Positions 9,390 to 24,300 of a stretch of DNA of 64,000 nt are shown here, piece after piece; positions within the stretch are counted from its first letter, which is position 1, and each line of letters begins with the position of its first letter. Position numbers and translations under genes: made by a program. The notes below the pieces were generated by a model that saw nothing but the letters and a program-made list of their open reading frames with translations, was not told where the DNA came from and searched no databases. The DNA is from Leptodontidium sp. MPI-SDFR-AT-0119 (taxonomy: Eukaryota > Ascomycota > Leotiomycetes > Helotiales > Leptodontidiaceae): assembly GCA_020726505.1 (NCBI GenBank), contig JAHLEZ010000021.1:496001-560000 (forward strand). Direction: 5' to 3'.

Positions 9390-12300
9390 ATGTCACAGGC
9401 CACAGCATCAGATTTGGATTATTGGAGGATACGACTTCGAGACAAAGAACAATGTTTATTTCCCATTCTCAATGATGGAATAAATGAGAAGTCGAACGAG
9501 ATACGAGTGGTTGAAGTCAAGGCTCCAGCTCTGAGCCGTTTGAAGTTGTTTTGGGAGCATCACGAACTGAGACTCTCAACAATTTTGCAGACAGCCTGGG
9601 CCCTAGTCCTCAGAAGCTACACTGGAACTGATGATGTATGCTTTGGGTACCGTGAAGACTCATCAGGATCCATTCCTTGCCAGTTGAACATTGTACGGGA
9701 ATCTAGCCTTCAGCATATCCTAGACACTGCGAACTCGATATTTGCACGTGACTCCACGAAGAAGAGCCTTTCGCTTCGACACATTGAATCTGCTTTAGAA
9801 TTGGAAGAAGCCGGGCTTTTCAATACAGAGATTTATTTTTTCGGGGACGCTTCGAAAGCTGCTTCATCTAAGCAGAACGGTGTAGTGAGCGGCATCAACG
9901 GTGGCGAAACGAATAGAGGAGCAGATGATCAAGACCACGATGGCGATGAGTTGGATTCTCGGATCATGATCAGAGTTGAGGTTGATTTTGGATCTGAGTT
10001 CCTTCACACGAAACTCAAGTATCGTCACTCGAACTTGTCAGATGGGCAGGCCGATAATGTGGGGAGTGCCTTGGAGATGGCTTTGGCGTGTGTTCTGGAG
10101 CACTCGCACCGAAGTGTTGCAGACCAGTCTCTCTTCAGTGACCACCATACCATGCAAGTAAATCAGTGGAATCAGCATCATCTGGAACCACTGGATATCA
10201 CGTTCCACGAGGCTATTTCTACCCGGGCCAGAGCGCAACCACATGCTACTGGTGAGCGCATGTCCTTCCTTCTCCCTTGCCTTTGATGCCAAAATCTCAG
10301 GATACATACCAAGATGAGATATTTCCATCCCCGTATCGCTTCTTCAGGAATCCGAATGCTAATACGTTAAACAGCGATCGACGCATGGGACGAGAGCTGG
10401 ACATTCCAAGAGATGGAGAATTTGTCATCCCGCCTTGCTCGTCATTTGGTAACGCTCGGGGTGAAGCCTGGCATGAAGATTCCTATTGTGTTCGAAAAAT
10501 CTGGCTGGTGGGTCATCGCATTGATTGCAGTGTTGAAAGCTGGTGGTGCATTTGTGCCAGTGGACCCCTCCCAGCCAGTCCTGCGACTAAAGGAAATCGT
10601 GGATGATATAAAGCCGATGGTCCTGTTATCTTCGAGTCAGTGCGCTGGACTGTTGGCCGACTCGGTAGAAACTACGGTGGTGGTATCCCGGGTTTCTATG
10701 GGGGAAATTCCAATGCAGACCAATCTTTTGATTGAGCTGCCTCGAGTGTCACCGAAAAGTGAGGCGTATGTTATGTACACAAGTGAGTAGAACTCAACGA
10801 ATGCTCACTACAATTCGGAACCAGAGCTAACCATGATTCAGGCGGTACCACAGGCAAAGTGAGAATGTATCAAATCAGGTTTTAGGAATTACGAAAGCTA
10901 ATTTTTGACAGCCTAAGGGTGCAACCATGAACCACGGCGGCTATCTCTCAGGCCTGCATCGAATCGTAGAGGGAACAGATCTTGGCCCTGGTTCGCGAGT
11001 CCTGCAAAGTTCTTCGTACGCTTGGACGCCTTGCATCATAGAAACTATCAGTTGTCTATGGAAGGGGGCATGTCTTTGCATTCCCAGCGAGTCCTCCAAA
11101 CAAAACGGCCTTACCGAGGTTTTCAACGACATGCGCATCACCTGGGCTTTTCTTTCTCCTTCGATCATCAAGACGATAAAACGCGAAGCTGTAGAACATT
11201 TGGAAACCCTGATGCTAGCTGGCGAACCTGTATCGCAGGAGGTAGTTTCCAAATGGTCATCCGAGAAAACCAAAGTGTGGGTTCTTTGGGCTGCGACAGA
11301 AGTTGCGAATCTCACTCGACCCGACAACTTCACCAAGGAATCAAACGTGCAGAATCTCGGAAGATGTAAGGCAATATGCCGGATTGTTGAAGTAGGAAAC
11401 CCCGAAAAACAGGTGCCTATTGGTTCTGTAGGAGAAATCGTCGTCCACGCTCCCTGGATCGCAAATGAGTACCTGAACGATCACGAACGGACAGCCGAAA
11501 AATTCCTTGATCGCCCCGACGTACGTAGAGTCCCTCACCTTGACTCCTCAAAGATCTTAGATCTTCGTCCGAAAACATGACTCAAGAGCAATCTTGGGAA
11601 CAAAAATCCTAGATCTCAAACTGTTGTAAATCGCAGCGCTAACTTTGGTGAAGTGGCTAGTTGGAGGCGAATCGAGCTACGGATCCCGTTGGTACAGAGT
11701 TGGGGATCTCGTCCGCCAAAATTCGGATGGCACCCTGATGTTAGCTGGTAGAGGCGACAATATGGTGAAAGTTAGAGGACAGCGGTTTGATATGTCAGAA
11801 GTGGAGAGAAACCTTGGGGCCGACCCACGTGTGAGAAACTCTTTGCCAGTCATTGTTAAGAAAGGATTGTGTAAGCATCGCCTAGTCGCAGTAGTTGCGC
11901 TACATGACTTTGCTGGAGAGACATGTGATTCGGAAAGATTTGCTTTGTTGGAAGGCAATGAATTGCAAGTGGCAGCGTCATGGGTATTGGCATTTCAAGA
12001 AGCTTTGGCTCTGCGGGTTCCACGCTTCATGATTCCATCAATGTATATCATGGTACAGCAGCTACCACTCACCATCACAGGGAAGATTGACAGGGTCTCA
12101 CTAAATCGTCTCGTCGAAAACATGGATATAGACACGTTTGAGAGCATTTCGTCGTTGGGCATTTCTCCAGAACCGCCAAAGACACAGATGGAGGAGTGTT
12201 TACAGCAGTTATGGAGCGACGTGTTGGATCTACCATCAGAGAAGATTGGACGAAACCAGTCTTTCCTCAGTCGTATGTACCAATCTTCAGCTCTCTTTGT

Positions 12301-15300
12301 CAAACAATTCAGATCTTTGGATTCAGAGAAATTTTTTTTTGGCACGAGAGATCTACCCAAACCCCGATCTTAAAACGTTGTAAATACGAGTGCTGACTAT
12401 ACTACAGTTGGAGGAGATTCTATTCTTGCTATGCTTGTTGGAGCCCGGTGTAATGATAGAAATCTCAGCCTGAGCGTTCAAGATATCCTGAAGTATGGCA
12501 CAATTGCGGAACTTGCCAAACGCACAACCACCAAAGCTAAAGATCACAACCGAGGTCTCACCGTCCGAGAGCAGTACGATCCTCTGCACAAATCGATCAT
12601 GGAGAAACTGCATCAGGTGGGAGTGCCGAAGAGCATTGATGTGGAAGACGCATATCCAACGAGCCCAATGCAGCAAGGAATGTTGTTGAGTAAGGCACGC
12701 TTGAGTGGGGACTACAACACCTCGACCATATACGAAGTTATCCCGAAGTCAAATGGCTCACTGCCAAATGCTGAGACGCTCATGAACGCATGGCAGCAAG
12801 TTGTAGATCGCCATTCTGTTCTTCGGACATTTTTCGTGGAAAGTCTTTCCCAGACCGGCTCTTTCGATCAAGTCGTGCTTCGGAATTGGGACGTCTCGAA
12901 ATCCACGACCATACACAAGAATGTCAGCGCTGAGTTGGAGAAGAATATCGTTCAAATATTCAGCCAACATCGCCCACAGCCATATATTGATAACCAACCA
13001 CCTCACAACTTTACCATAATCGAGACTGTGTCCAAACGCTTGTTCTGCAGGCTAAATGCCGAGCATACTCTCGTCGATGGAATGTCCATCGCAGGTCAGT
13101 ACTCTCTCCCCTGAGTTTTCCCCATGTCTTGGGGTCCGATCCTGGGGATCAGTGTCTTGTTATCAGAGGTCCTGGACTCCGAGGCTTGAATAAACCGAGT
13201 ACTAAAATGTCAAATAGTTATTGTGCGTGACATTATCTTAGCTCACGATGGATCCCTCCATTCCCGGGAACTGCACCCATACTCAACATATATCGATATG
13301 CTGCAGCAAGTTGTTTGCAGCATTGACAATAAATACTGGAAGACGTACTTGGATGGAATGCACCCATGCCTACTTCCAAATCTATGTTACAGCTTGTCTC
13401 GAGTGCCTCCTAAGGTCGAGTCTAGAGCCATTGCCGTCAAGATCAACACCCCGCAGCATCTTCTCAAGTTTTGCCAAAGTCACGAGTGGACTGTTTCTGC
13501 GCTCTTCAGAACCGTTTGGGGGTTGATTTTGCGTGCATATACAGGTTTGGACGAAGTCGCGTTTGGATACATTACGAGCGGTAGAGACCTTCCTGTGGCT
13601 GGAATCGGAGAGATAGTTGGAACCTTCATCAACATGCTTGTGTGTCGCATGGACCTCAAGGAGTCAAGCCTGATCAAGGAAGTTGTTGCCAAGGCGCAAA
13701 CAGACTATCAAAACAGCTTACCACACCAGCATGCGTCCCTAGCACAGATTCAACATGCGCTAGGTCTCTACGGCCAACAGCTATTCAACACTTCGATGAC
13801 GGTTCTCAAGGAAGTCCCATTGCGACCTGGGACCGATCCCAGCATTCGCTTCGAGGGTATTCATGAGTGGTCTCCAAACGAGGTAAGGCAGGACTCCTTC
13901 CATTCATGGATATTTGCTGAGATCGCATTTTTAGTATGATATCGATGTTCAGTGTTGGTACGTATTATCTCGCTCTGGATAGGGTTTTCGTCTTGAAATC
14001 TGGGATATTTTTTATGCCCTCGATTCTTCACCACCAATGCACCTTCACAATATCAAAAGCACACTAACATTATCACTAGGGTATCAAGCTCGAATGTGAA
14101 AGTAGAACTATGGTATAGAAACGAAACTGTCTCGCCGGAGCATGCCCAAAATATTGCCTCGGCATTTGGTAAAGCTTTGGAGGCAATCACAGATGACCCT
14201 GATCAGCGAATTGGTCAGTTGGATCTGTTCAGCGAGCACCACAGATCACAGATTTGGGGATGGAACGAGAGATATCATGATGTCGTGAGTGTGTGTCTAC
14301 ATGATATTATCAGCGCCCAAGTTGCCAGCCGGCCACAGGAGTTGGCGATCACTTCTTGGGAACGCGAGATGACATACCAAGAGCTTGAAATCTATTCCAA
14401 TCAACTGGCCAATCATTTGGTATCCCTTGGCGTGGCTCCCGAGGTTCATGTACTACTCTGCTTCGAAAAGTCAGCCTTGGCTATTGTCGCTATGCTTGCT
14501 GTATTGAAAGCTGGCGGGGTGTGTGTGTCCATCGACCCAACCCACCCCATTCAACGACTGCAACGTATCATCAGCGACACGGCACCTATATGTTGCTTAG
14601 TATCGACACTGAACAGTACTTTATTTAACGATGAGGGTCTCCATAGCCGTGTGACGCACATTGTTACTGTGGAACAGGCACTCTTCGACTCGACGGTGTT
14701 GGCTCAGGTAAATTCGACAAAACCATGTGACAGTATTGGACCGAACAATGCAGCCTTTATCCTTTTTACTTCAGGATCTACTGGTACTCCGAAGGGGATT
14801 GTACATACACATTCCACTATTGCATCTTCGTTGCATGCCCACGGAACCGCAATGAAAATCGGAACCGATTCCAGGACTTTGCAATTCTCTGCATTTGTTT
14901 TCGATGTCAGCATCACCGAGATCTTTATGTCCCTCACTCGAGGTGGTGTCCTTTGCATTCCTTCGGAAGATGAAAGAATGAACAACTTGGAGTCTGCGAT
15001 TAGTCGCATGCATGCAAATTGGGCTCATCTTACTCCGACAGTTGCCTCCCTCTTAGACCCAGACAAAGTTCCTACGCTGAAACATTTAGCACTAGCTGGT
15101 GAGCCACTGAAGAAAGTCAATGTTACCGAATGGGCACCACGTCTCGAACTAGTCAATCTTTACGGACCAGCTGAGTGCGCCTTGGCAACCACTCTGCGTG
15201 TGGGATTAGTCAAAGATGACAGAACAGATAACATTGGCAAAGCTGTGGGCCTTCTGGTATGGATAGTTGATCCATTGAATGCCGACAAACTTATGCCTGT

Positions 15301-18300
15301 CGGAGCAGTCGGGGAAGTGCTTCTAGAAGGCCCAAATGTCGCCCGAGAGTACTTGAAAGACAAAGAGAGAACACTGGCGTCTTTCATCGAAAATCCAGCA
15401 TGGCTCAAAGAGGAGAAGACGACACCGCCGAGGAGGTTCTACAAAAGTGGAGACCTGGCAAGGTACAATGGGGATGGCTCAATTCAAATATTGGGTCGAA
15501 TTGATACACAAATCAAGCTTCATGGCCAGCGTGTTGAGTTGGGCGAGATCGAGTATCAAGTCAAATTCAACTTGCCAAGCCATAAATTAGTGAACATGGC
15601 AGTGGTGTATGCCAAATCTGCTGAATACCCAGGTGGTGGGTTACTTGTGAGTTATCCGCCTTAAAATCCCTCTTCTTGTGTGGAGCACAGAGCTGGCATG
15701 GCAATGTCGCTGGTGACTTCTACCCTGTGCGGCCAAATCAAAACTGATTTTACCATGAAGGCGACTTTTCTAGAATTCGATGAAAAGTCAAACGAGGTCG
15801 ACAAGAATCAACTTATGCTCACCATCCCTCAGAATCTGCGGGGGCTACTCGTCAGATTAAACACGCATCTTGGTAATACTTTGCCATCGTACATGGTGCC
15901 AGCAATTTATTGTCCGTAGTGAAACCGAGCTTAATATTGGTCCATAGCTAATTATTGTGCAGGTCCGATGAATGCGATGCCACTCCTGACTGCAGGTAAA
16001 ATTGATCGCGGAAAGCTTTCAAGAATCGTGCAGAGTCTTGCGACGGACCAGGTTGTGCTCTATTCACTTGCAGAGTTTCAGAAAGAGAAAGTAAAGCCTC
16101 GAACGAGGATGCAAAGACTGATTCAAGATCTATGGGCAAAATCACTTGCCATTGAAAGAACGTCGATAGGTGTTGATGATAACTTTTTTCGCCTTGGGGC
16201 AGACAGCGTGGTAAGTTACCAAGTATGATATTTCTATTCAGTAATGTTTCTAAAACAAAATTAGGTTGCAATGAGACTGGCAGCAGCAGGCAGAGAAAAC
16301 GGAATCACAATTACAGTGGCAAACATCTTCCAGAACCCCAAGTTATCCGATTTGGCCATGGTTGCGAAACCATTCAGCGAGCGAGTAATGCATGAACTTG
16401 AGAAAAGACACGGCATACAAAGGCATATGGTTCAGGAGATTTATCCAGCGACGCCTCTCCAGGAGGGCCTTCTCATTCTATCCAACAGGAAATCGGAGAC
16501 GTATATCGTGCAGCATGTTCTATCTCTTAACCCAAACATAGATATTGGAAGACTTCGTAAGGCCTGGGACTATGTCGTCAGCCAGAATGGTATTCTACGT
16601 ACTCGAATTGTTCACGTTGAGAGAACAATAGGATCACTCCAAATTGTTTTGAACGAGAGCGCCTCCTGGCAGACTGCCTATTCACTCGAAGAATATCTGG
16701 AACAAGACAAGAAGCGACCTATGGAGTACGGTGAGCCTTTGTCGAGGTATGCTATGCTTGATGAGTCTCAGAAAGATGGCCTTCGATATTTTATTTGGAC
16801 TGCCCACCACTCCATTTTTGATCGGTATTCCGTTTCGTCGCTTTTCAATGAAGTAGCTGCAGCCTATGAAACAATGGCCACAGGTCCTAGGCAGCCTCAT
16901 TCCTCAGACACCACCACCTTCCGGGCCTTTTCAGATGCTATTTTTCATATGGACATCTCTGGCGCGGAGTCATACTGGAGGGACCAGTTTTCAGACGTGT
17001 CGTTCTCGGTTTATCCTAAACTTCCACCAGGACATCAACCGATGGCAAACAAGACCTTAGACTACTCGATCTCCGTTCAAGACATGCAAACTTCAACATT
17101 CCCAACTTCAATCATTATTCGTGCAGCCTGGGCCCTCTTACTGGCACAGTACAGCGACACTCCTGAGGATGTTGTTTTTGGCATGACGTTAGATGGTCGC
17201 GGCGAGTCTGCGTCGATGCTGGGAATTGACAGTCTCATTGCACCAGTCTTCGCTACTGTCCCTGTGAGAATCCCGATTGACAAGGAATCCACTGTCGCGA
17301 GCTTCTTATCTGGACTCCAAGTCCAATTTGAAGATATGAAACAGTGGCAGAATTTCGGATTGCAGAACATCAAAGACGCTAGTCATGATGCTTCGAAAGC
17401 CTGTGATTTCCAGACCCTATTAGCTATCCATACTCCCAAAACACCCAGGACTTCTGGAACCAGTCCAATACACTTGGTGGCAATTGAAACTCACGAAACC
17501 CCTTCGACCTATTTGCTAGTCCTGGAATGTCAGATAACGGCAACTGGTATCGATTTCAAAGCACAATATGACCCAAAAGTTACATCAACCTCACAAATGC
17601 AGACGATGCTACAACAGCTTGAGTTTGTAGTCGCCCAATTAGTACAAAAAGGATCTGGTACCAAGAGCCTCAAGAACGTTGAATTCTGCAGTCCACAAGA
17701 TGTGGAGCTTATTTCATCCTGGAATAGCGACTTGCCGCTGCCACTGGAGACATGTATTCACGATGTGATATCATCTTACGCATTGGAGAATCCGCTGTCC
17801 GCTGCTGTATGCTCCTGGGACGAGAATTTAACATACAGCGAACTTGACAGCATGTCTTCAAAATTGGCTCATTACTTAGCGACATATTTCGATATTGGCC
17901 CAGAATCGCTCGTGCCACTATGTTTTGCAAAGTCCGCTTGGGTAGTGGTTGCAATGCTCGCGGTTCTGAAAGCTGGAGGGGGCTATGTGCCTATGGATCC
18001 GTCACACCCCGCAGCACGTCTCCAAGAGATCGTCAATGCAACGAAATCCTCTTTCATTCTGTGTTCGCCACAGCACGAGGGCTTAAGCTGGTCACTTGCA
18101 GAACGAGCTTTTTGTGTTAGTCGAAAAACGCTGGATATGTGCAAACAAGTTGTCGGCCCGGCTAGCAATACCGTCAGACCAGGAAACACCTGTTACGTTA
18201 TCTTCACTTCAGGCTCTACTGGAAAACCAAAGGGTGTCAACATGACCCATACGAGCTTTTCTACTGCAGCTGCAGCTCATGGAAAACGCGTGAATCTCAA

Positions 18301-21300
18301 TTCCGAATCTCGGGTAATCCACTTCTCATCATACGCCTTCGAGGCTTGCATCTTGGAAATTTTAACTACATTGTTCAATGGCGGATGTGTCTGTATCGCC
18401 CCTGAATCCGAGCGGCTCGAAGATATCGCCAAAACGATGAGAGAGCTTCGAGTGAACTGGGCCTTTTTCACACCTTCATTCATTCGCACAATATCTCCAG
18501 ATCAAGTACCAGACTTGAAGACTCTAATATTAGGTGGGGAGGTGCTAGGCACTGATAACATTGATGTTTGGGTTGATCGTGTCTTCCTTGTGAACGGCTA
18601 TGGTAGGTCCACCTCTAATTCCGTCCACGCTGATAGGATATTGCAAATTTTGGTTGTCTTAATCCCGAACATTCCATCTTCGCCGCACATCCCATAGCAG
18701 CTTTCCAATGTAATGGGTCGTGAGACTGACACTGGACAGGCCCAAGCGAAACCTGCGTTTTCTCAGTGATAAATGAGAACATCCGCAGAGACTATACGAC
18801 ACCTGACATGATTGGAAGTGCCATTGGCGGTGCATGTTGGATTGTTGACCCCGAAAATCATAGCAAGCTGGCCCCTATTGGGGCCGTAGGTGAACTGTTA
18901 ATTGAGGGGCCGACATTAGCTCGAGGGTACTTGGATGATCCAGAAAAGACCAACGAAGTATTCATCGACAACTCGGAGCTCCGAAGGAGCACAAAAGCCT
19001 CAAAGGGAAACCACAGAAACGGATCGAAAACAAAGGGATTGTCCAATGGCAGTGCCACAAACCGGGGCGATTCGGACGGCAATGGGATCAATGGCAGCAG
19101 TCCGGACGTAGTTGCGAGGATGTACAAAACTGGGGATCTAGTGCGCTATGACACGTCAGGAGTGGCGAACGGAACGATTCGATTTGTTGGACGAAAGGAC
19201 ACGCAAATAAAAGTTCGAGGACAGCGGATGGAGCTCGGGGAAATCGAAAATCATCTGAAATCTAATGTCAGGGGCATTCGACATATTGCTGTTGAGCAAA
19301 TTGTGCTCCCGGGTCGGGAGAGCCGATACCTAGCTGCATTTTTCTCGCTCGACGGTCAAGCTCCCTGGTCCAGACCAGACTCCGAAGCACTGAAGCTTCC
19401 AACGTCGGCGAATCTTAAGCAATCGATAGTTGCAGCCGAGAAAGTGCTGGCTGAGAAGTTGCCTTCGTACATGATTCCCACTTTGTACATCCCGTTAGCC
19501 AGGATCCCTCTCCTCCCTTCAGGGAAAACAAATAGGCGAGAACTGCGACAGATCTCCTTGAGATTTTCACAGAAGGAAATTGAGCAATACTCTCTAGCCG
19601 AGGAAAAAGAACGAACTCCCAACACCGATATCGAGAAGACTTTAGCGCAGGTTTGGAGCAAGATTCTTCGTCTTCCAGATGAAACCATCATTGGGCTTGA
19701 CTCGAGTTTCTTCAGGCTTGGCGGAGATTCCATTGGCGCGATGCACATGACAACTCTTGCTCGCGAGAATGGAATATATCTCACTGTGTCGAAGATTTTT
19801 CAGAACAGCCGTCTAGAAGATATGGCGGCTGCTGCGATCAGAACGAGTGACGGGGCTGACGCGAAACTCAAGCCATTCTCCCTGCTTGCGAAGGTTGAAG
19901 ACGTGGACACTGCGTTGCACAAATTGTATCAAAGGTATCGAATACCCCAAGGGACTGTCCAAGATGCGTTCCCAACATCTGCTCTGCAAGAAGGTCTCTT
20001 TTTGCTTTCCATCAAACAACCAGGGTCATACATGAGCCAGATCACCTTGAGTTTGAGACCGGATGTTGACATTGATCACTTCAAGGCGACCTGGCAGGAG
20101 ACTGCTAAGAGAAATTCGATTCTTCGAACCCGACTTGCTCATACCGGATCGCAATCTATTCAATTTGTTGTCGACGAGCAAATTCACTGGCATCATGGCT
20201 CTAATTTAGATGCATATCTAGCCAAAGACAAGAAAAACCAGATGGATCATGGAGGCCCACTTGTTCGTTATGCTATCATCACTTCCACAGATGGGAGCCG
20301 AAACTTTGTCTTGACTACCCATCATTCGCTTTATGATGGCTGGTCTCTCATGCTGATCATGGAAGACTTCAACCACCTCTACAAGAATGGGCCAGAAAGA
20401 CCACCGGCGCCACCATATGCCAACTTCATCAAACATCTGATGAGTACTGATGTCGAGGCCTCGAAATCTTTCTGGCTTTCCCAATTTTCAGGAAAATCGT
20501 TGTCGAGCTTCCCCGAGCCACGGCCCACAGCACAAGCATCAACCGAGACTCAAATTTTCCAATACACGGAGATCCAGCGGCCCGTTGGATCTGAAATCAC
20601 ATTATCAACTGTTATCCGAGCAGCGTGGGCTCTAGTTGTGGCTAGATATGCAGATACCGAGGATGTTTTCTTTGGGGCAATATCCACTGGGCGGAACGCT
20701 TCCCTTCCCTACATCGAGCAGATGACCGGCCCGCTGATAGCAACGATTCCAGTCTGTATCTCGATCGATGGCAATGAGACTGTGGAGAGTTTTCTACAAA
20801 GAACGCAAAGCCAGTCCACGGACATGATTCCATTTGAGCATACCGGCCTCCAAACAATCAAGTCCTTTGGAGGGGAGGCCGAAATAGTTTGCAACTTTCA
20901 GAACCTGCTGGTGATCCAACCGGAAGGATCCGAAGATATGCGCAGTGAGATTTGGAAGGAAAACGTGCTGTTCGCAAAAGGGGAAATGGTAACGATGACA
21001 TATGCATTGATCGTTGAGTGTCGGCTGTACCGCAACAAGATCAGGATTACTGCCCAGTATCGCGAGAATACCATACCCGGCCGTCAAATGCAACGGATGA
21101 TAGACCAATTCGAGCACGTTCTGCACCAGCTTAATAGCGGTACCTCGAATGACAATACCGTGAAGGAAGTCGAAATTTTCAGCAGGCAAGACAAGTTAGA
21201 AGTCTTAAATTGGAACAAAGACTCCCAACTTCCTACGATCGACGATTGTATTCATCACATCATTGAGCGGCAAGTTATCTTGAGACCTCACTCACCAGCT

Positions 21301-24300
21301 GTCGAGTCATGGGATTCTAGTTTCTCCTATGAGACTCTCAACTATATGGCGACGATTCTTGCCCAACATCTCAAAGGATTAGGAGTTGGACCAAATGTCT
21401 TCGTTCCGCTATGTTTTGACAAGTCAGCTTGGACCATCGTCGCCATTCTTGCTGTGCTCAAAGCAGGTGGTGCATACTTGTCGCTCGACCCGAAACATCC
21501 AAAGATTAGAAAAGATCTCATCATTCGGGACGCCTCCGCGACCGTGATACTGACGAGCGCTCAATACCGGGACAATTTTGACATGCCGGGAGTCACCGTT
21601 CTCAGTGTTGATCAAACCTTGATGGACAATCTTCCTTCACTTCCAAGTGTGGAATGCTGTCCTGGGAAATCGACTAACGCCGCTTTCGTTGTTTTCAGTA
21701 AGTTTCTAACTCAAGTCTACCACGAAGTATTCTGACTATGCATAGCTTCGGGTTCAACCGGTGTCCCAAAAGGTATAGTCATGGAACACGGATCGTTCGT
21801 CAGCAGTGCCAACGAGCATTCGAAAGCACTTCACATTAACAGCGAGTCGCGCGTTCTTCAATTTGCAGCGTATACCTACGATGTTAGTATGGGCGAGATC
21901 CTAACGACTTTGATGCAAGGCGGATGCGTGTGCGTCCCATCCGAGGAGCAACGCATGAGTAATTTAGCTGCTGCAATCAACTCCCTGAAGGCGAATTGGA
22001 TCTTCCTGACCCCAACTGTTGCTGGATTCTTAAATCCCCGTGAAGTTCCTGGTTTGGAGGTTCTTGTTCTTGGAGGAGAGCATTGTACAAACCAGAATAT
22101 CGAAACGTGGTCAGAACATGTGAATCTGATAAACTCCTATGGTATGTTCTCGCCCTTGACATTTGGAGAAATGCAATCCCACGTCAATATCTCCGAATCA
22201 TGTGCTGACTGAAAGAAAAGGCCCAGCGGAATGCGCTATCGTAAGTGATCAAATTATTCTTTCAACTTCAATTCCTCAGAGGAGCAGCACTGACATTAGA
22301 CTCTCCGCAGTGGTGTTGTCGAGCTCCAAGTTTGACCATCGGCGCCAACCCAGCAAGCCTTGGATACCCAGTAGGTGCCACCCTGTGGATCACAGACGCC
22401 ACAGACCCTAATACGCTTGCCCCTACTGGATGTGTTGGGGAGCTTCTCGTAGAAGGGCCTACGCTCGCCCGCGAATATCTGAATGACCCCAAGAAAACCG
22501 CTGCATCGTTCATATGGAGTCCGAAATGGTCTTATGATGGCTCTGGCAAAGAAAGGCGATTCTACAGGACTGGAGACCTTGTTCGATACGGCTCAAGTGG
22601 AGAGATATTATTCGTTGGTCGTAGAGATACGCAGGTCAAGATCCACGGGCAGCGAATCGAGCTTGGAGAAATTGAGCAAAGTCTTGTGAAATGCAGTCCA
22701 CCGGATTATTTTCCGACCGTAGACGTACTCCAACTTGCTGACGGCCAAAGAGATGCTACCCTGACAGCATTCATTCACATGAAGAACGCCACCTCGAAGG
22801 TTCTTGAAGGATTAAACAGAATGATTATTCGCATGGACCCAGCCATAAGTGAAGACCTGAGCAAGCTAAGGTCTGAGTTGGAGCAGATACTGCCGGGTTA
22901 CATGGTGCCAACCGCATTCATCCCCGTTTACCACTTGCCATTGACTGCTGGAGGAAAAGTGGACAGAAAAGCTCTCAAGGCTGTTGGCCAAAGCCTTACA
23001 AATGACCAGATTCTTCCGTACTTGCTGAGTGGTCAAGATGTTGTCAAGGCTCCGTCAACAGAGATGCAACGACGGCTCCAGCATTTATGGTCAAAGGCTT
23101 TGAACATCACCCCAGAATCAATTGGTGTAGACTCAAACTTTTTGCGGCTTGGAGGAGATTCAGTAGCGGCAATGCGGCTTTCTGCTTCTGCAAGAGAAGA
23201 TGGTCTGCTCTTGACTATTAGGTCGATTTTCACCTCGCCTAGGCTCTCGGACATGGCCAAGTTGGCGGAGAATATTTCTTCAAAATCCAAGGAACTCCAG
23301 ACGTACGAGCCCTTCTCGACGGTTACAATTCTAGATGTGCCAAAATTTATCGAGAATGTCTTGCGACCTCAAATATCTCCAGATCTAGGAGAGATCGAAG
23401 ATCTCCTTGAGGCGACCGACTACCAACGCTGGACCCAAGGCTGTGGATACTTGAGCACTCGAGGGTATAACAACTACTTTGTCTTCCACTTCAAGGGACC
23501 ACTGGACCTGGAAAAATTGCACAATGCGTGCTATAAGCTCCTTAACCACCACACAATCCTTCGTACGGTCTTCGTTCCTCATAGAGACAAACTCTTCCAG
23601 GTGGTCATGAAGAGCGTGATCCCAGAGTTTGAAGTTTACGAGAGCGAAAGCGGCAAAAAACCCCAATCAACAGTCATTGATCGTGACATAGAACGCTCAG
23701 TGCACTTTGGAGATCCAATAATTCGATTTCTGTTGGTAGATGAAGGACGAAAAGGACACAAATTATTGATGCGAATTTCTCATTCACTTTATGACGGAAT
23801 TTCTCTACCGATCATCGTCAGAGATTTGAAGGCTGCCTATTGTGGACATGAATTTTCAAGCAGTTCGTCATATGGCCAATTCATTTCTGCGTTTCAGACA
23901 TCGCAAATATCGGAAGCAGAATCCTTTTGGCGACTTCATCTCGAAGGCTCTACGATGACTCGCATTGTGGACCACAAAGGACCATCTTACCGAAATTCGA
24001 TCAACAGATCTTTGAAACGAATGGTGGTTGCCCCAGAAATCAGAACAACAGGAATAACATTTGCAACCTTGGTCAAGACGGCTTGGTCTTTGGTTTTAGC
24101 CGAGTTCACATCCACTTCAGATGTAACCTTTGGACAGATCACCACAGGACGGAGTACCCCAACCCAAGGCATTGATGGGATCGTTGGGCCATGTATGAAC
24201 CTTGTTCCAGTTCGAGTGAAGCTTGAGTCCGCCGCGACGCTTTCAGAGCTTCTCCACCATGTCCAGGGTCAACATCTGGATATGTTACCTCATGAAAATC

